In this document: positions 10,508 through 25,500 of the stretch, one piece after another
Position numbering within the stretch: position 1 is the stretch's first letter
How the letters are laid out: each line of letters begins with the position of its first letter
NCBI GenBank assembly: GCA_036417435.1
Contig: CM070903.1
Coordinates: 61,356,001 to 61,420,000, forward strand
Length of the DNA: 64,000 bases
Source of the DNA: Inia geoffrensis
Lineage: Eukaryota > Chordata > Mammalia > Artiodactyla > Iniidae
Direction of reading: 5' to 3'
Position numbers and translations under genes: made by a program
The notes under the pieces: generated by a model
What the model was told of the DNA's origin: nothing
Seen by the model: only the letters and a program-made list of their open reading frames with translations
The model's database searches: none

Positions 10508-13500
10508 CTAGGTTGCAAAGGAAGAGAAAAACTGGGTCAGGGGTTTGTTTACTCCCTTTGTTGTAACGTGGAAATGAGTCACAGTTGTCTACTTTACGGC
10601 AGCTACTACGCTGGAAGTTTCACATACCCTTTTAATTTTTACACCAACCCTATGAAGCAGGTGTGATGAGTCACTTTTTTTTTTTAGGTGAGAAAACTAG
10701 ATGCTAACATCTTTGATTCATCCCAAGCCTTTGCTCCTAAATCAGTTTTCTGGTTTGATCTTTAGATAGTCCTTCGCTAGTCTTATCTACTTCTCAATTC
10801 AATTCAAATATTTATATTATGTCTATCCATGAAAGACATGTTCCTAGGCACTGATAGGAAAAAAGACCTTAAAGATGCAATTCATATAGTTAAGGTTGTT
10901 GAGGGGATTAACATAGAGGTTCCCTGGATATGAGAAATCCCTAAGACATGAGTAGTTTGGGGCTCGTCTGTGACAGTGAACAGGAAATGTTCACCTTCAC
11001 TAACTCTGTATGGTACCACAACTTACCAATTTTTAATTTCTTTATTTAAATAAATTTATATTGTTCTACCATAAAAACCAGCCCTGATTTTATACACTAT
11101 GGAAAACTGGGTAAATATGCAAAAGTAGAAAGAAGTGAAATAATCACCCACCACACAAAGACAATCAATCACTTTTGACATCTGAGTGAATTAATTTTCA
11201 GTCTTTTTTTCTCTGTATTTAAAATAATCTAGATGTTATAATACCATATGACAGTAGTCTTTTGGCATCCTCACACTTTTCACTTAATATTTTAAAATAG
11301 GTAAGCAGGTAGGAAATATCCAGTATGTGCTAGATGCTTTTAATGAATCATTATCTTACTTATTATTTGATTTATCCATTATAATTCCAAGTGAGAGACA
11401 CGAAACAGCTCAATTATGTGACTTGTTCGGTTTCATAAATTTCAGCCTAGGTGTTTTGAATTTCCACCAGAGTTAAGATTTATTCACAAACTCTTTTCAT
11501 TTACATTATAAACATTTATAAATATTACAGTTTTTGGATTTCCAATTTCTGTTAAATATGGTTACCTTAGTATCCTCCACCAGCTCCATTGAGCTCAGCC
11601 TAACCCAACGTAATCCAGCCCATCCCAACTTAACCTCACTCACCAAGCACCATGACCAGCATCTGGGTTGCCTTCTTCTCCCGCAGCGGCACTCCGCGAG
11701 GTTGCAGGGGGCCCAGCTTCAGGGACGTCGACAGCCTGCCATTACTGAGTTTTCGAACCTCTAAGCTGAGCTTAGGTGCCATGGTGGGGCTGAGGGAGTT
11801 CTGAGTCCTCCCCTCCGTTTTCAACTCTCCTTCCCCTTCTTGGAAGCCTGGTCTTCCCAAGACAGTATCTTGGCAGATGCTGTAGTAGCGCTTCAGCTCC
11901 ACGTGTGTCTGACCAGGGGAGAGGGGCTGTAGGTGTAACAAGAGAGGGTCCTGACATTTCTGGGGGTATTGTTTATCTTCTGAATGTTCCTGAAAGGGAA
12001 AGAGAATGCAATGAAGGAAGAGGAAGCCATCATTGTGTGTAACCTACAGAGGGTGCATCTGAGAGTGGTGGGCTCATGGGAAATTAAGGTAAACAAAATC
12101 TGCTTCCGCCTTTACAACTCAAAAGCACCTACCACACACAGAACATTTGAGAATCACAATAATCCCTTGAGGAGGGCAGAATAGAATTATAGCCTGGCCT
12201 TTTTAAGGTAGAATGACCTGGGTACACAGAGGAAAATGTTAAATGGCACCATTGAGATGTAAGCAGAAAAATCTGGAAAGTGGGAAACGATAAGACAAAT
12301 GACTCAGTTTCTTCAACAAATAAATTGCAGTGACAACACCACCGCCACTTACCAGGTATGGGTCTTATTTGAATTTTGATTCAAATAAACCAACTATAAA
12401 AAATCTGTAAGACAATTGGGGAAATTTGAACATTGACTGGATATTTAATGATAGTAGGGAATTATTATTAAATTTTTTAGTGTGATGTGGTATTGTGGTT
12501 ACGTGTTTTATAAAAGAGCCCATATCCCTTAGAGAGTCTTAGAGAAATATTTTTGGCTGAAATGTTGTTATGTTTGAAATTTGCTTCATAACAATCCAGT
12601 GGGGGTGTGTGAATGTAGGTGGGAGTGTAGTTGAGAGAAGACGGGGCCATGAGTTGATAATTGCTGGAGCTGGCTGATGACTACTGAAGGCTTAGATATA
12701 TTTGTCTTTCTACTTTTTTAGTTTTGAAATTTTCAATAATAAAAAGTTTAAAAAACCCAGGATTTTCATCTCAGCTTCCTACTTAGTTGATGCATCCTGG
12801 GCAAGTTAATGAAATGTCTCTGAGCTTCATCTGTAAAACAGAAAAGAAATGAAAAGAAACAGGTTTGGGATGAACAGACTCTGAGAGTAGGAAACTGAAG
12901 ATACGTGAAAGTTTCTGGTATTTTTGGGAGGACGTGTGTGTGCCAACGTCTGAACTTCTTTCCATGTTTGAAAAATCAGATGCTGTGTCAATCTTGAGTA
13001 GAAGGCAGGACTCCCCAGCACCCTTACCAAAGCCATAAAAGCCAGATATTCACTCTCCACGACCTCCCCACTGGGAAGCTAGAACTCTGGTACCTGAACC
13101 AAGCCCAGCCGACTGGAGATTTGCACCTACAACCTTGAATTCGAGCTCATGGAGCAGGGAGACTTCAGAATTCATCTAGCAGTGGTGACAGTCAATGTCC
13201 AGTGTCCTAGGTATTTGAACCAGATTCTTCCTTAGGCATGAACAGCATCTTCTGAAGCTGTTCTTCAGCCTTCTCGTTGAGTCTGAGCTACTTGATATCC
13301 TTCCAGTAAATTCCTTTTTTACATAAGTTAGGCATTGTCAACAACCAAGAACATTCACTAGTCTCTCCTTAGTTCAAGGAATCATAGTTTTCTAGACACA
13401 CAGGGCTGGTACACTGTACAAACTTAGAAACATTGTTGAATAAATGAATGAATGTAACTGGGCCTCAAGATTATTTAGTGTTTTAAAAACTGTGCTCCAC

Positions 13501-16500
13501 AGAGGTGTCTGTAGGAATTCTATCATAACATATATTTTTTTAAAATTTGGTTTTCATTTTGATGGAATTTTCTAATAATTAATGTAAGTATACTGTGTTT
13601 TATCTGAATGACCATTTGTAACAAAGATTATATTTTATGATTGAGCTGGAATCTAGTGATCTTCTAAAAGATGCATTATTTCTGAAACTAAAGGACTAAG
13701 GACAAATTTTTGAGACTGCTTATGAAATCTCAGATTTGGGACTTCCCTGGTGGCACAGTGCTTAAGAATCCACCTGCCAGTGCAGGGGACATGGGTTTGA
13801 TCCCTGGTCTGGGAAGATCCCACTTGCCACGGAGCAACTAAGCCCATGTGCCACAACTACCGAGCCTGCACTCTAGGACCCGCATGCCGCAACTACTCAG
13901 CCTGCGTGCTGCAATGACTGAAGCCTGTGCGTCGAGAGCCCATGCTCCACAACAAGAGAAGCAACTGCAATGAGAAGCCCATGCCCCACAGCGAAGAGTA
14001 GGCCCCGCTCGCTGCAGCTAGAGAAAGCCCACACAGCAACGAAGACCCAGCACAGCCAAAAAAAAAAAATTTATGAAATCTCATATTTGAGAACACTGAT
14101 CTAGTACAGCTTGTCTCCATTTCACAGATTTGGAAATTCAGTCATGTAGAAGGAAAGTGATTCTTCCAAGATTCTATATTGATGAGTGTGTTTTTCAGCT
14201 CTCTCTGAAAACTTTTATCACCACCTCCATGACTGACATGAAGAAACATTGGATAGCTTTGGATCTGGCTGGCAGAGCCCTCCACTCCCAGATGGCAGGA
14301 CAGAACCTAATTCTCCACACTCCAGGCAATGCCAGCTTCTTGACTCTTCAATCTCTCCTCCGTAGTCAACACTTTTCCTTCTTTTGGCCTTGGAGCCTTC
14401 TTGGACTTTAAATCTCTTATCTATTAAAAAAAATCATTTACAGCAAGAGTCTGTAACAGATACATCTGGCTCGTGTAAAAGTGGTTAATTAGGGCTTCCC
14501 TGGTGGTGCAGTGGTTGAGAGTCCGCCTGCCGATGCAGGGGACACGGGTTCGTGCCCCGGTCCGGGAAGATCCCACGTGCCGCAGAGAGGCTGGGCCCGT
14601 GAGCCATGGCCGCTGAGCCTGCGCGTCCGGAGCCTGTGCTCCGCAACGGGAGAGGCCACAACAGTGAGAGGCCCACGTACCGCAAAAAAAAAAAAAAAAA
14701 AAAAAGTGGTTAATTATACGGAGATTAGACAAGGCTTAGACATTCATCGTTATGGGTTTTTGAAGCTTCATTCCTAATATTTACTTGGCTGTGGAGCTCA
14801 GGGAGAGGAATTCTGGTCTTTTATCTAACACCTTCAGGCTCCATGCAGCACTTGGCTTTCTTGGGGCTGGTCTGAATTGGAAGGATAAGAATCAGGGTGA
14901 CTATGAAATTGTCTCGGTTTTCCCCGTATTTAATGGCAAATACGGCACTTGAAAGTTTCCCATTAGTCTCCCTTTTCGGCTTTTCTTGGATCTGCCCATG
15001 TCTGTTTCAGCGATGCCCTGTTTCCTCTAAGGCAGGTTGTTCTGGATGGTATCTTCACAACACATCCAAGAGTCATTGGCTCTGGTCATTGGGATCTAGC
15101 TCAACAGTCTTACGCTTTTGGAATATTATTTGATAATGCCTATTCTGAAGCTCAAATCACGCAGAGTCTCAGATCTGTTATTTATTACAGAGGCAAGTGT
15201 GAGCTTGGCGCTAAATTTGATTTTGGGGTGGAAGCGGAATTAAGTCAAGCCAATGTCTTGAGAAAGGGTCTCTTATTCTTTTCCTACAGTCAAAGGCATG
15301 GCTTACTCACCATTTTCCCCACGGCATCTGATGGAAATCTGGCCCTTATTGAAAAACTGTCACATAGGGTGCAACTGTAGCCAGGAAGACTAGGGTGGGT
15401 TGAAGGAGAAACAGTTGTGGGTTAAGCTCTATATATAGTTGGACCATATAGGTGACAATGCTTTGAATACAGCGTGTTCATATCCTCCGTCTTGGGTCCT
15501 GACCTCCTACTTCACAGGGGCCAATATTTTTGCTCTACACAAGTCTTGGGACTTTGAGTTCGAGGTTCTGATTCTCATTCAAGTCATTATAGGTTGATCT
15601 AGACATCCAGCGTGTACCTTCCTTCAACATCAAACTCAATTCTTATTCTTTGAAGCCTTTCCGGAGCATACTGACCTTTATCTTCTCATAACCTCTCCAG
15701 CACTTAATATTTAGATGCTTAGTTGTCTTCATCTCACATTTGGTAAACGTCCCAGTCAGTGTTGGGCTGCTCATTAATTTTGGGTGGAGGTGTGTTTTAT
15801 TTACTTGTCTAAGATTCTAAGCTACATGAAGGCAGAGGCTGTATAACATTCCTGCTGTCTCTTCCCTAGCAGATTGCAAGTGATTGGTATTCATCCATTC
15901 ATGCTTCAAGTACACCTTGAAGCATGTGCCAGGCACTGGAATGAGCAGAATTCACAGCCCAAGCAATCAGAAGATTTCAGTGACCTTCCTTTTCAGAGCC
16001 TTGAAAGACCTAATAAAATGTGTCATCAGCATCTCCCATTTCCTCAGCTGGTTAGTGCCTCAACACAGAGGCAGATCTAGAAAGGACAAAGTTTCAATGG
16101 ACCCCCCAGTGATTCCTGATGTAGTGATCTGGCCAAAAAGTCATTCCTGGAAACCCGGCATCAGTGAATGGTAAAGCTACCACACTAAAACCTCATACCT
16201 GTGTGACATCTGAACAGCTGGCCATTTAGAGGCAATGAAAGACTTTGGAGGGGAGCAGAAGAAGCCCAGAAGCTATCCTATCATCTTGCTAAGTCAAGTG
16301 TGCTCTAGGGAAGACTATCAGTGCACTTTTGAGATTGGATTTCCTACCTTCAAAGCCTAGCCAATATCTGCAGATTAAAAGGTGGGTTTCAGATGTGGGT
16401 CCCCGATGTGGCAGAACAGGCAAAAGCATGCACTGCTGGACACAAGGCTGGAGGCCACGGGGCTGGGTGTTTTCTTCCTTCTGCCCCTCCAGGGTGCTTA

Positions 16501-19500
16501 CCTGTTGGGGGAAGCCGGGCCTGACACTGATGCACTGACTGTTCTGTCGAGTGAGGATCCGTTTCCGTCTCCTCTGTCTCAACACCACGTAGATCCTGGC
16601 ATAGATGAGGACAGTCACTCCAAAGGGCAGGTAGAAGGACACCACTGAAGAGTAGAGGACAAAGTCAGGGTTGGAGATGGAGCAGATGCTGGGGTCTCCT
16701 GTGAGTGAGAGAAGGGGAGAGAGCAAAGTAGTTGGCCAAGTATGGGACCTCGGTGGGGAGCACAAAATATGACCTCACATCATGTATGGTGTCTCCACCA
16801 TCGAATCCACAGTGGAGCTTCGAGGAGCACTGGCCAATCCCACCTACCCCCTCATCATGTCCTGGTCTATGTGCTGCCTCCTCCGTGGAGGATTCCTTGC
16901 TTGATTTTCTCAGTCAGGAGCGACTCTTACTTCCTTTGTGCCCCACAGCCCTTTACTGTGCAGTTAGCACACATGGCCTGATTGTTAACTCGTGAGGGTG
17001 CCATCTCAGACACCTACGTTGTCCTTTCGCTGAGAGTAGGAGGTCTAATTCATTCCGATGTCACACACAGTTCACTGAAAAGAAAATTTACTGATGATCA
17101 CATGCCAGACACTGCTCTACAATGGGGCTGCAAAGATGAATAAGACACAGTGTCCTCCCTTGAAGGAGCTCCCAGTCTAGACAGACAGACGATCTCTTCC
17201 GTATGCTGTGCTAAGAGTCACAGAGGAACGTGGCCTGGGAGGCTGGGGTCGGGCGGTGTCACAGAGCAACAGAGCAGAGGTTCCCAGGAGGGATGCGGCC
17301 CCGAGAAAAGGGCCTGCCTGTGTGGAGGCATCAGAGGATTGTTGCATGCAATGAAAGAAAGGAGGAAGGCTTCTTTGCTGAGAATGTCAGGTCCCCGGTT
17401 TTGAATCTGAGTTGTCGGACAGGTGGTGGCTGAATACAGGCAAGTCTATTTTTTGGCGAATCCCAGTACTGCTCAGGGTTGAGATGGGAAAAGGGCCAGT
17501 AAACCTAATGTCATTATGGGCAATGTGAATCGAGGCACATCCTTGTCCTTGCTTTATGTCCTGATACGCTCCTGCCCTTCCTCCTTAGGGGGCCTTGCAG
17601 CTTTCTTTGTCTTCTTCACTAGCAGATGTTGAGACCCTCCAGTAGCCAGAGTAAGGCCTACAACTTGCCCCATCTTGAAAAAGAAAGTGGAAGGAAACTA
17701 ATGTCTTCCAGGTGATTCCAAGGGCTTTAGACACATTATCTTACCTAATAAATGTGCAACATGATGTAGGCAGGTGCCATGACCGTCTCTATTCTCAGAT
17801 GAGCAGGCTAAGGCTCAGAGCTATTCAGTAAGTGGCCTAACATCACACAGTCTGGATGTGTTCCTCCAGTCATTTTGACCCCCAAACCAATGTTCTTTCT
17901 ATGATTTTGACTCTCTACCTCCCTCTACTATTGGGGCACGACAAATTTGCACTTTGTCCTGTCAGCAACAGGTGTTGGCACATCCAGCCAATCTTAATAA
18001 AGGGATGGGCATTCTCCAACCCAAACTCTGGCCTCAGAAGATGCAGCCTCAGATGTGAACTGGTGCGGAGAGGGCCGTGGCCACATGGGCCCCTCATTCT
18101 GCTTCTTGGTCTATGGAGGTAGGTAGAGGCCAGGCAGCCTGAAGTGGGAGACCCAGGTCTCCATTTACTAACTGTGTGACCTTGGGCATGTTACTTAACT
18201 ATGCCAAGCCTCAGTTTCATGGTCTGTAAAAGAAGGACAAAAATATTGTCTCATGTAGTGGTTGTGAGACAAAATGGTAACTATTATTATTATTTATTCT
18301 TTACTATTATTTATTATATAGTTCCTCTGAGCTTTTTGAACTTGAAAGGGAAGGTATCACTTGGAATGAAAATTTGGAGAGAGACTTATAGGGAACAATA
18401 TTTGTGGGGGAGAGAAGGGAGCAACAGCTAAGAATGAAAACAAAATGAACAAGAAAGCATGTATTCAGTGCTCAGTCAGGCATTTTAATGACGGCACTGC
18501 CACCAGAATCTTTATGAGCTATTCCAAATTCTCTGATTCTCTTGGTAGGGGTGTAAAATTCAGGTAAAATTAATGTCATCTCACAAAAGCCTATATCATC
18601 ATCTTTTAGGAAATGGCTCATAAAACTCTGAACAGTGGTCACCAAAATGGCATCTTCTGGTCTTCTAGGGGAGTGGGGTTGGGAGTAAGGGTAGGGTGGC
18701 GGCTGGTGGTCTTTCTGAATCTGTAAGGAGCCATGCTGGCAGTGATCACCCCTCCCCCGCTGTCAGCTCCCCTGCTGTCAGCGTCTGACTATGATTGAAA
18801 TGCCTCCTCTAATGAGGAGGTACCTCAGCACGTTTTGTAGTGAGAGGGGGTCAGAGGGGTGGCAGGGCCACTTTCCCCCTATTCATCTTGTCACCATCCT
18901 TGGTGTGCTGGATAGTTCCCATGTGTCTCTGCAGATATACCATCTACCCTTCCTCTGGGTTTTGGGAGGCTGACCTCTATATTTTATATATTAACTACTA
19001 CATTTAAAAAGCCAGGAGCCAAAGTGGGTATAATATGCTTCCATTTGTGTAAACATGGACACACACGCACACACTCACATGTGTCCATGCACGGGTGTCT
19101 GTATGCACTTGCTTCAACCGTGGCGTGAGGGATCTTAGTTCCCTGACCAGGGATTGAACCCGTGCGCCCTGCAGTGGAAGCTCGGAGTCTTAACTACTGG
19201 ATCTCCAGGGAAGTCCCGAGCATTATCTTTTAAGAATATGGGTGTTCACTTCTAGGGAGGGGACAGGGGGACTGGCAATCTAGGGTAGAAGGGAGACGTA
19301 CAGGTAAGTCTGTATATATACCTCATTATACCTTATGTTTTATCATGTGCAAGTTTTTATTTTTCCATTAAAAGCATTGAAATATTGAAACGTTGAAATA
19401 TTGAAAGCATATGTATGAGAAACAGAGTGAAGAGAGAGCACATAGCTATTTCAAAATTGCTGATCAATGATCTTCAGTATACAATCCCTGAACCTGCATT

Positions 19501-22500
19501 GTCATCCCTTCCTTCCTTCCCTACCTAAGAAACTGCTGCCTGTCCTTAGACAGAGTTTTGCAGCCTCTCCCAGAATTTCTCCATGTTATGCACCCCTTGA
19601 GGCCTGTCAGCAGGCAGAGTGATGCTGGAGGCGGTTGGGCACTGAGTGGGGCCCTGCCCCAGCCTCCGCCAGGCCTGGTCTGGGTGTGTGTCCTGTGGGC
19701 AGTGCAGAGTGAAACACCACACACGGCAATTCTGAAAGCTTCTCTCTGCTGAGTCCTGAGGAGGTGGTGAGGGCAGTGAGGCCCCCAGGAGCTAGGCTTC
19801 CCCAGGAGACGAGATGTTTTGTCTTGATTATTTAACTGAAAGGGTAGTGTGCTGTCAGCATAACAGTTATGAATGAATGAATACATGAATGATGAATAAA
19901 TGAGCAAACTGTACAAATGAACATTTTCCATAAGCACATCAGCAGTCACTAGCTGGAGCATAATAGGGAAGGCCAGGAGGCTACCCCCTTAACCTCCGAG
20001 ATTGGGATGTTTATCCCAACTAATCTCAACAGCTAAGGAGGAAAGAATGATGATGAGGGCTCATCCACTGACTCATTCAACACACGTTTACAGAGCACCC
20101 GCTGTATTCAAGGTGCTGTGCTCGGTGATACACTAAATATCTTTCGTGGGCTAGACTGGGAACTTGAGTCCCACAGTCATGTGGATGGCAAGGTCAAAAG
20201 CAAGTTGAGTTGAGAGATTCATGAACTTCTAGCTCATTGAAGGATTTGTCCTCAATTTGTTTCCAAAGACAGGAGATCTTAATGAATTTGATCGAGGATG
20301 AGCCTAGTATTCTCCTTGTGCTTCTCAACCAAGTCCCCCTACCCCCAGACGCAGGGTTCTGAAAGCCAGGTGAGGCGTTCTATTGCTAAAATCGAAATAG
20401 CCCTCCTCCATTTCTTTGTTTCAGAGGAAAATTAAGTCAGTTGGTAGGACTTTCTCAACTTAAAGTTCTTCTGCCCTTGAAAGTTTCTTAAACCCTGGTC
20501 ACCAGCTATTGCTTATCCATTCTGGAATTTTTAATAACCCAATAGGCTATCTGATTTAACAGAAATTTAAATACTAGTTATTTTTCTTATCTGTAAAATA
20601 AAAGGGTCAGCGATCTTTCAGGTTTCCTCTAGTACTAACACTCCATCATCCGCTGCCATCAGGGGCTGTTGTGATATTTGGCTACTGACTCCTGGGTCTC
20701 TGCTGGGACCTGGGGCAACACGCGTCAGCCAGGCCCACAGTCCTGGAACTCTCTGTGACCCAAGATCCTGCTTTATGTGTGCATCCAGAAATGCATGTCA
20801 CTCTTTCTTCGGACAATAAGAGCAATTCCAAGATAGAAAAACCTGAAGTTCAACTTTCCTCTACGTTACGTTCTCTGACAATTCAGAGTCCCACGTGGCA
20901 GCCCATTTCCTTAAAAGAAGAGCCCTGCCAGAAAGTTCTGTTTTGTGTTGCACCTCATGAAAGTCCAGCCACTGCCAATATCAGGTGCTGTTGGCAGTAT
21001 CCTGCCCTTTTCTCCTCTCCTTCTCACAGGAGGAGTAGAAAAAAATGGCCGAGAGAAGTCATTTATATTGGGCTTTTGAATGAACTTGGGAAATTCCTTA
21101 GAGCTGTTAAGAGGTGCTGGAGGAACCCACATCTATCAAGATAATGAAGCTTTGCTGTGAAGGTCAGACTGAGGCAAAGAAGGCCGGTGGGGCTTCTCTG
21201 CCTTGAGTCCTGCTTACGAATTCCCTGAGAGCAGAGCAAGGACTACCACTGTTTAGATATCCCTTGGAGCAGGGGCATAGTTAAATTTTGAGGCAGAGGA
21301 ACATTTTCTAATACATAATAATAATAACAACAATAACACTAGCTAGTATCTACTGGGCTTTTACAGTGGACCTGACACTTGAGCACAATACATGAATACG
21401 TGGAGAGCCTACTGTAGTCTAATTAATACATTTAAAAGTAAGAGACAGAGAGAGAGAGAGATGAGAAAGAAGTGAGCCTATACGTCGTAAGTCATGAGCC
21501 TTTTTTGCCTTCTCAATTCTATATTTGAAAATCCTTTTGGAAAGATTTTTCTTAGTTTTGTTTCTGAAACAATAATGATCTCACTGGTGGCAACAACACT
21601 GCAATTAGGTCATCATTCTTCACTTTATATGTTGACTTTAACCGGGAACTCTGTCTAATGTCAGATTTTGACTAAGTGTTACCAGGTGTGTGTGTGTGTG
21701 TGTGTGTGTATCTGTGTGTGTGTGTGTGTGTGTGTGCCTGCACATGCACATGAGAAAGACTGCCGCTGCCAACCTCTAAGAATGAGGAAGAGGAATCACT
21801 CGGCCCAGCAAAAGTTGGTGGGGCTTTGCCGCTGGCCGGGTTAAGGATTGCCTTGGTCTAGCAGTGGTAGGAAGAGGCCCATACTACAAATTCCAACTTA
21901 GAAGGCATTTTCTCATAGAAACATGGATATAGAAGGTGGCTTAGTTATCAGACTAACCCCCAAAGCACATTTAGACTCATTGAAATGGTATTTGAGCGCC
22001 AGAGTCAGCTTCTTCAGTCGTGTTAGAGGATGTCGCCTTGGTGCATGTGCGTGCACACGCATGTTTGTGTTTATAACGTGACATTGGTGACTGATAAGGG
22101 GAAGCATTAAAGAGTAATGCAAAGATAATAACAACATATTTTAGGAACACCCTGAGTTAACCAGGCACATCTTTGTTGGATAACTTGGCTACTTAACCTC
22201 TAATGCAGCAGAGAAACAAGCCTAACCTTGAGCAGGTGATATGTGTTTGGCACATCTATGTATGTTATCCCAATTTAATCCTCACTTACTTGTAAAAGAA
22301 CTCTGTGAAGGAGGTAGAGTGGAGTTATAACATATGTAGGCTTAGATTCTAGAGTCAATGAAAATGATAGGGAGTCAAAATTCACCCTGAATCACATATA
22401 AAGATACGCATGGTTTGATTACAACCCTGAACAGTAATAAGTAAAGACATATGACACATGCAGTAATATGTCATCTATTATAATGAGTTCAACCTAACAT

Positions 22501-25500
22501 ACAATTTTAGAGATGAAGTTGCTGGACTTACTTGTAGGAGGCCATATATAAAAATAAATATTGAAAACTTCCTAACTAAACACATAGACCTAGTCCACAT
22601 ATTTGATTTTGTTCAAGTTTATGCTGTGCTATATTGTTATCCCCAATTTATCAACAAGGAAGCTTAACTTAGAAAAGTTAAGTAACTTGTTCAAGCAGAC
22701 ACAGCTGTTAAGCCGCAGAACTGGAGTTTGAATCTAGATTTTTCTGACTCCAGAGCCTCTGTCTTCCTAAATGTATTTTAACTTCTAAATAATTGAGCAG
22801 CAAATGACTCTTTGAAGACTGTATATAAATTAAGATTTGCCTGTATTTATATGTAATGTGTTACATAAAATATATATGTATACACATAAGTACACAACTA
22901 TGTGACTTGTACATATATACCAGCAATTCATGAACCTGGAACATAGTAGGAATTGAATGAATCAATTCAAATGAAGAAAATAAGAAATCCAGATGAACAC
23001 TAGAACATGAGTCAATCAGTTCTCTCAGTGAACACTCTGTTTATTTCCAATACCTGTAACTATACTATATGTGCTAATAGTTTCCATTCAACACATGAAA
23101 TTCGTGAGGCTGAAAGATGGTCATGGAACAGACACTGAAGGCACTGTGAGGTGTCAGTTTGGATTGGTGTCATATCTAAGATCCCAGACAACTCAGATAT
23201 ACACATTGTTCATCCATTTGTCCGTCCACCCATCCATCCACCCATCCATCCATCCATCCATCCATCCATCCATCCAATAGAAGATGTACCATGTGCCAAG
23301 CACCATGGCCAAAGTTTTTGTATATTAAAAAATATAAAATACATCCTCCAGTAATTTAGGAATTCATCCTAGTTCCCAAACACCAGAAATGATTTTTATT
23401 GAATAAAAAGTTAGAACTGTATACCCTACTCCAGGGCTTTCATGATATGTTATTTTGCATTGTAAATCCATTACGAATTATCATCTTTTCGTTAGTAAAC
23501 TTCACCTGAATTATTCATATAGCATAGTTTTTTAACTGGCACACCTCTTCAAATGAATACAATGGCTTTTCTTTCAAAATAGGAGTAAGCAGACTTTTCA
23601 TTAATTGGGGCAGAACATTATTCCTGTGCCATTAATTGAAGAGGTTTTCTTTCTATTTTATTTGTAATCAGTAAAGGCCAACGCTTTGCAGTCTATAGCA
23701 TCCTCATTTGATTACATTGACCAGGGGTCAGAGCACCACTCACAACCATTCAGATGTGCTGTGAATCACGCCGCTATTGGAAGTGGGGCCGTCATTGTTA
23801 CCTGTGGTGTTGAAGCCAAAGAGGAGAGGGCAAGACACGGCAAAGGCCAGCACCCAGACAGCCGTGATCATGAGGGTCACGCGCCGACAGGAGCTCTGTC
23901 CTGTGCCATGTTGGTAGTGAACTGGCATGACCACTGCAGTGTACCTGTGAAAGGGAGGGGAGAGAGGATAGACATGATGAGAAAGGTTCTAAAGACAAGT
24001 TGAAAGACGTTACTAGAGAAATACTCAGGTTGATACATGTGGCAGGAGAAAAATAATTTGGTTGGAGAAATTTAGAGAGAAAGGGGTATTTGAGCGAACA
24101 TAGCAGAAAGGCTGAGACAAGATAGATGAAGTACTCATTGAGGGAGGTGAGCAGAGAAAGGGAGAAAGTATAAAAAGCATAGCATAACAACACTGGGTTG
24201 CCGGAGAGCTTCTTACCAGTGCTGGTTGATAGCCCAGCATATCCCAGCCTTATATTCACACACCCTTAACCTTGAAGACTCTAGATGCTGGTTTGTGTGC
24301 CTTTACGTTCTCCCACAGTTTTTCGGATAATGATGGAACTGTGCCCAAAGAAGATGTTTAGCCCTGCCTGTATCCTAACATTAATTCTAACCCTTGTAGT
24401 GAAAACTATTCCAAGTAACAGAGATTTTGTAAATAGAGATGAGTAATATCCAATGAAGGCTTATTTTAAAATCAAGTTTTCATGCTGTCTTAATCTGCTT
24501 GGGCTGCTATATCAAAAATACCATACACTGGGTGACTTAAACAATAAATATTTATATTTCACAGTTCAGGAGGCTGGGAAGTCCAGCATCAGTGTGCTGG
24601 CAGATTTGGTGCCTGGTGAAAACTCACTTCTTGGCTTGTAGACGGCAGTCTTCTTGCTGTGTTCTCACATGGTGGGCAGGCTGAGGGGAGCTCTCTGGAG
24701 TCTCTTTTATAAGGGCACTAATCCCATGCATGAGGGTGGAGCCCTAATCACCACCCAAAGGTCCCACCTCCTATACCATCACATTGGCAGTTAGGATTTT
24801 AACATATGAATTTTGGGGCAGCACAAACATTTGCTCTACAGCACATGCTTTTACATGGTCAAAGCACAGCTTCTTATTCTTGTTGGATATTGTTGTCTTC
24901 TCTGTGGTATACCCACACATACATTTACAGCTGCTTATTGGACTTGCCTGCACGATTGCTCCATGGTTGTCCCAAACGCAAATTATCTGAAATAGATCTT
25001 CCTATTTCCCTACATCTCTTAATCAGCTTCCACTTCCTGCCTTTCTTCCAGACATCCACACCCAACGCTCAGGCTTTTTGACTCTTTTTTGGCCCTTCCA
25101 TATCATTTGCTCACCCATTCATTTAGCCTTTCATTCATTCAATATTTATTGAGTTCTTACTATATACCAGGCCTTATTCTGGAAATACAGAGATGGGCAG
25201 ATGGGACATTGTCTCTGTCCTTACTGAGCTGGGAGTTGAGTGGAGTAGATAGATGAAAAAAAATGCTGATATAAAATGAGTATCACGAAGGAAGTAAGCT
25301 GGGTGATGTGTTTAAGGATAGTGGAGGATGTAAAGAAGGGGCAAACGACATAAGTGGGTAGGAAAGTGAGTGGGGTGAGAGGGAGCCAGTCATGAGGGAA
25401 GGTAGGAGAAGAACATTTTAGGCAGAAGGACAGCAGGTCCTGTAAATTTACCCATTATGGTATATTCCCCATTATCCATGCATTTCTTTTCTACCACTTT

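Larger units (their letters stand above)
11927..16501 (-). other. DRD3: DRD3 coding intron 4
   Basis: A 4.6-kb intron. It contains a probable L1 3' end (about 12330-12760) and two CHR SINEs (13738-14070 and 14492-14701), both plus-oriented, antisense to the gene. The stretches 12770-13700 and 14720-16500 show no gene or repeat I can name. Confidence 0.9.
16699..23801 (-). other. DRD3: DRD3 coding intron 3
   Basis: A 7.1-kb intron with an L2-like fragment (17070-17260), a MIR (18140-18250), a short CHR-type SINE (about 19118-19217), an interrupted TG microsatellite (21687-21735) and an ATCC tetranucleotide array (23214-23278). The remainder is unique-looking AT-rich sequence with no supported exon. 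Confidence 0.9.

Noticed and set aside
10192..10518. 108-codon minus-strand frame over DRD3 exon 6
   Set aside because: A shadow frame: the receptor reads in another frame, with CWLP and NPVIY and the correct stop at 10311.
20755..21144. 129-codon plus-strand open frame
   Set aside because: No recognisable domain, unbiased composition, inside a DRD3 intron; consistent with chance.
23214..23278. CRISPR-like array
   Set aside because: Units are 4 bp with no spacers; a simple tetranucleotide repeat in mammalian DNA.
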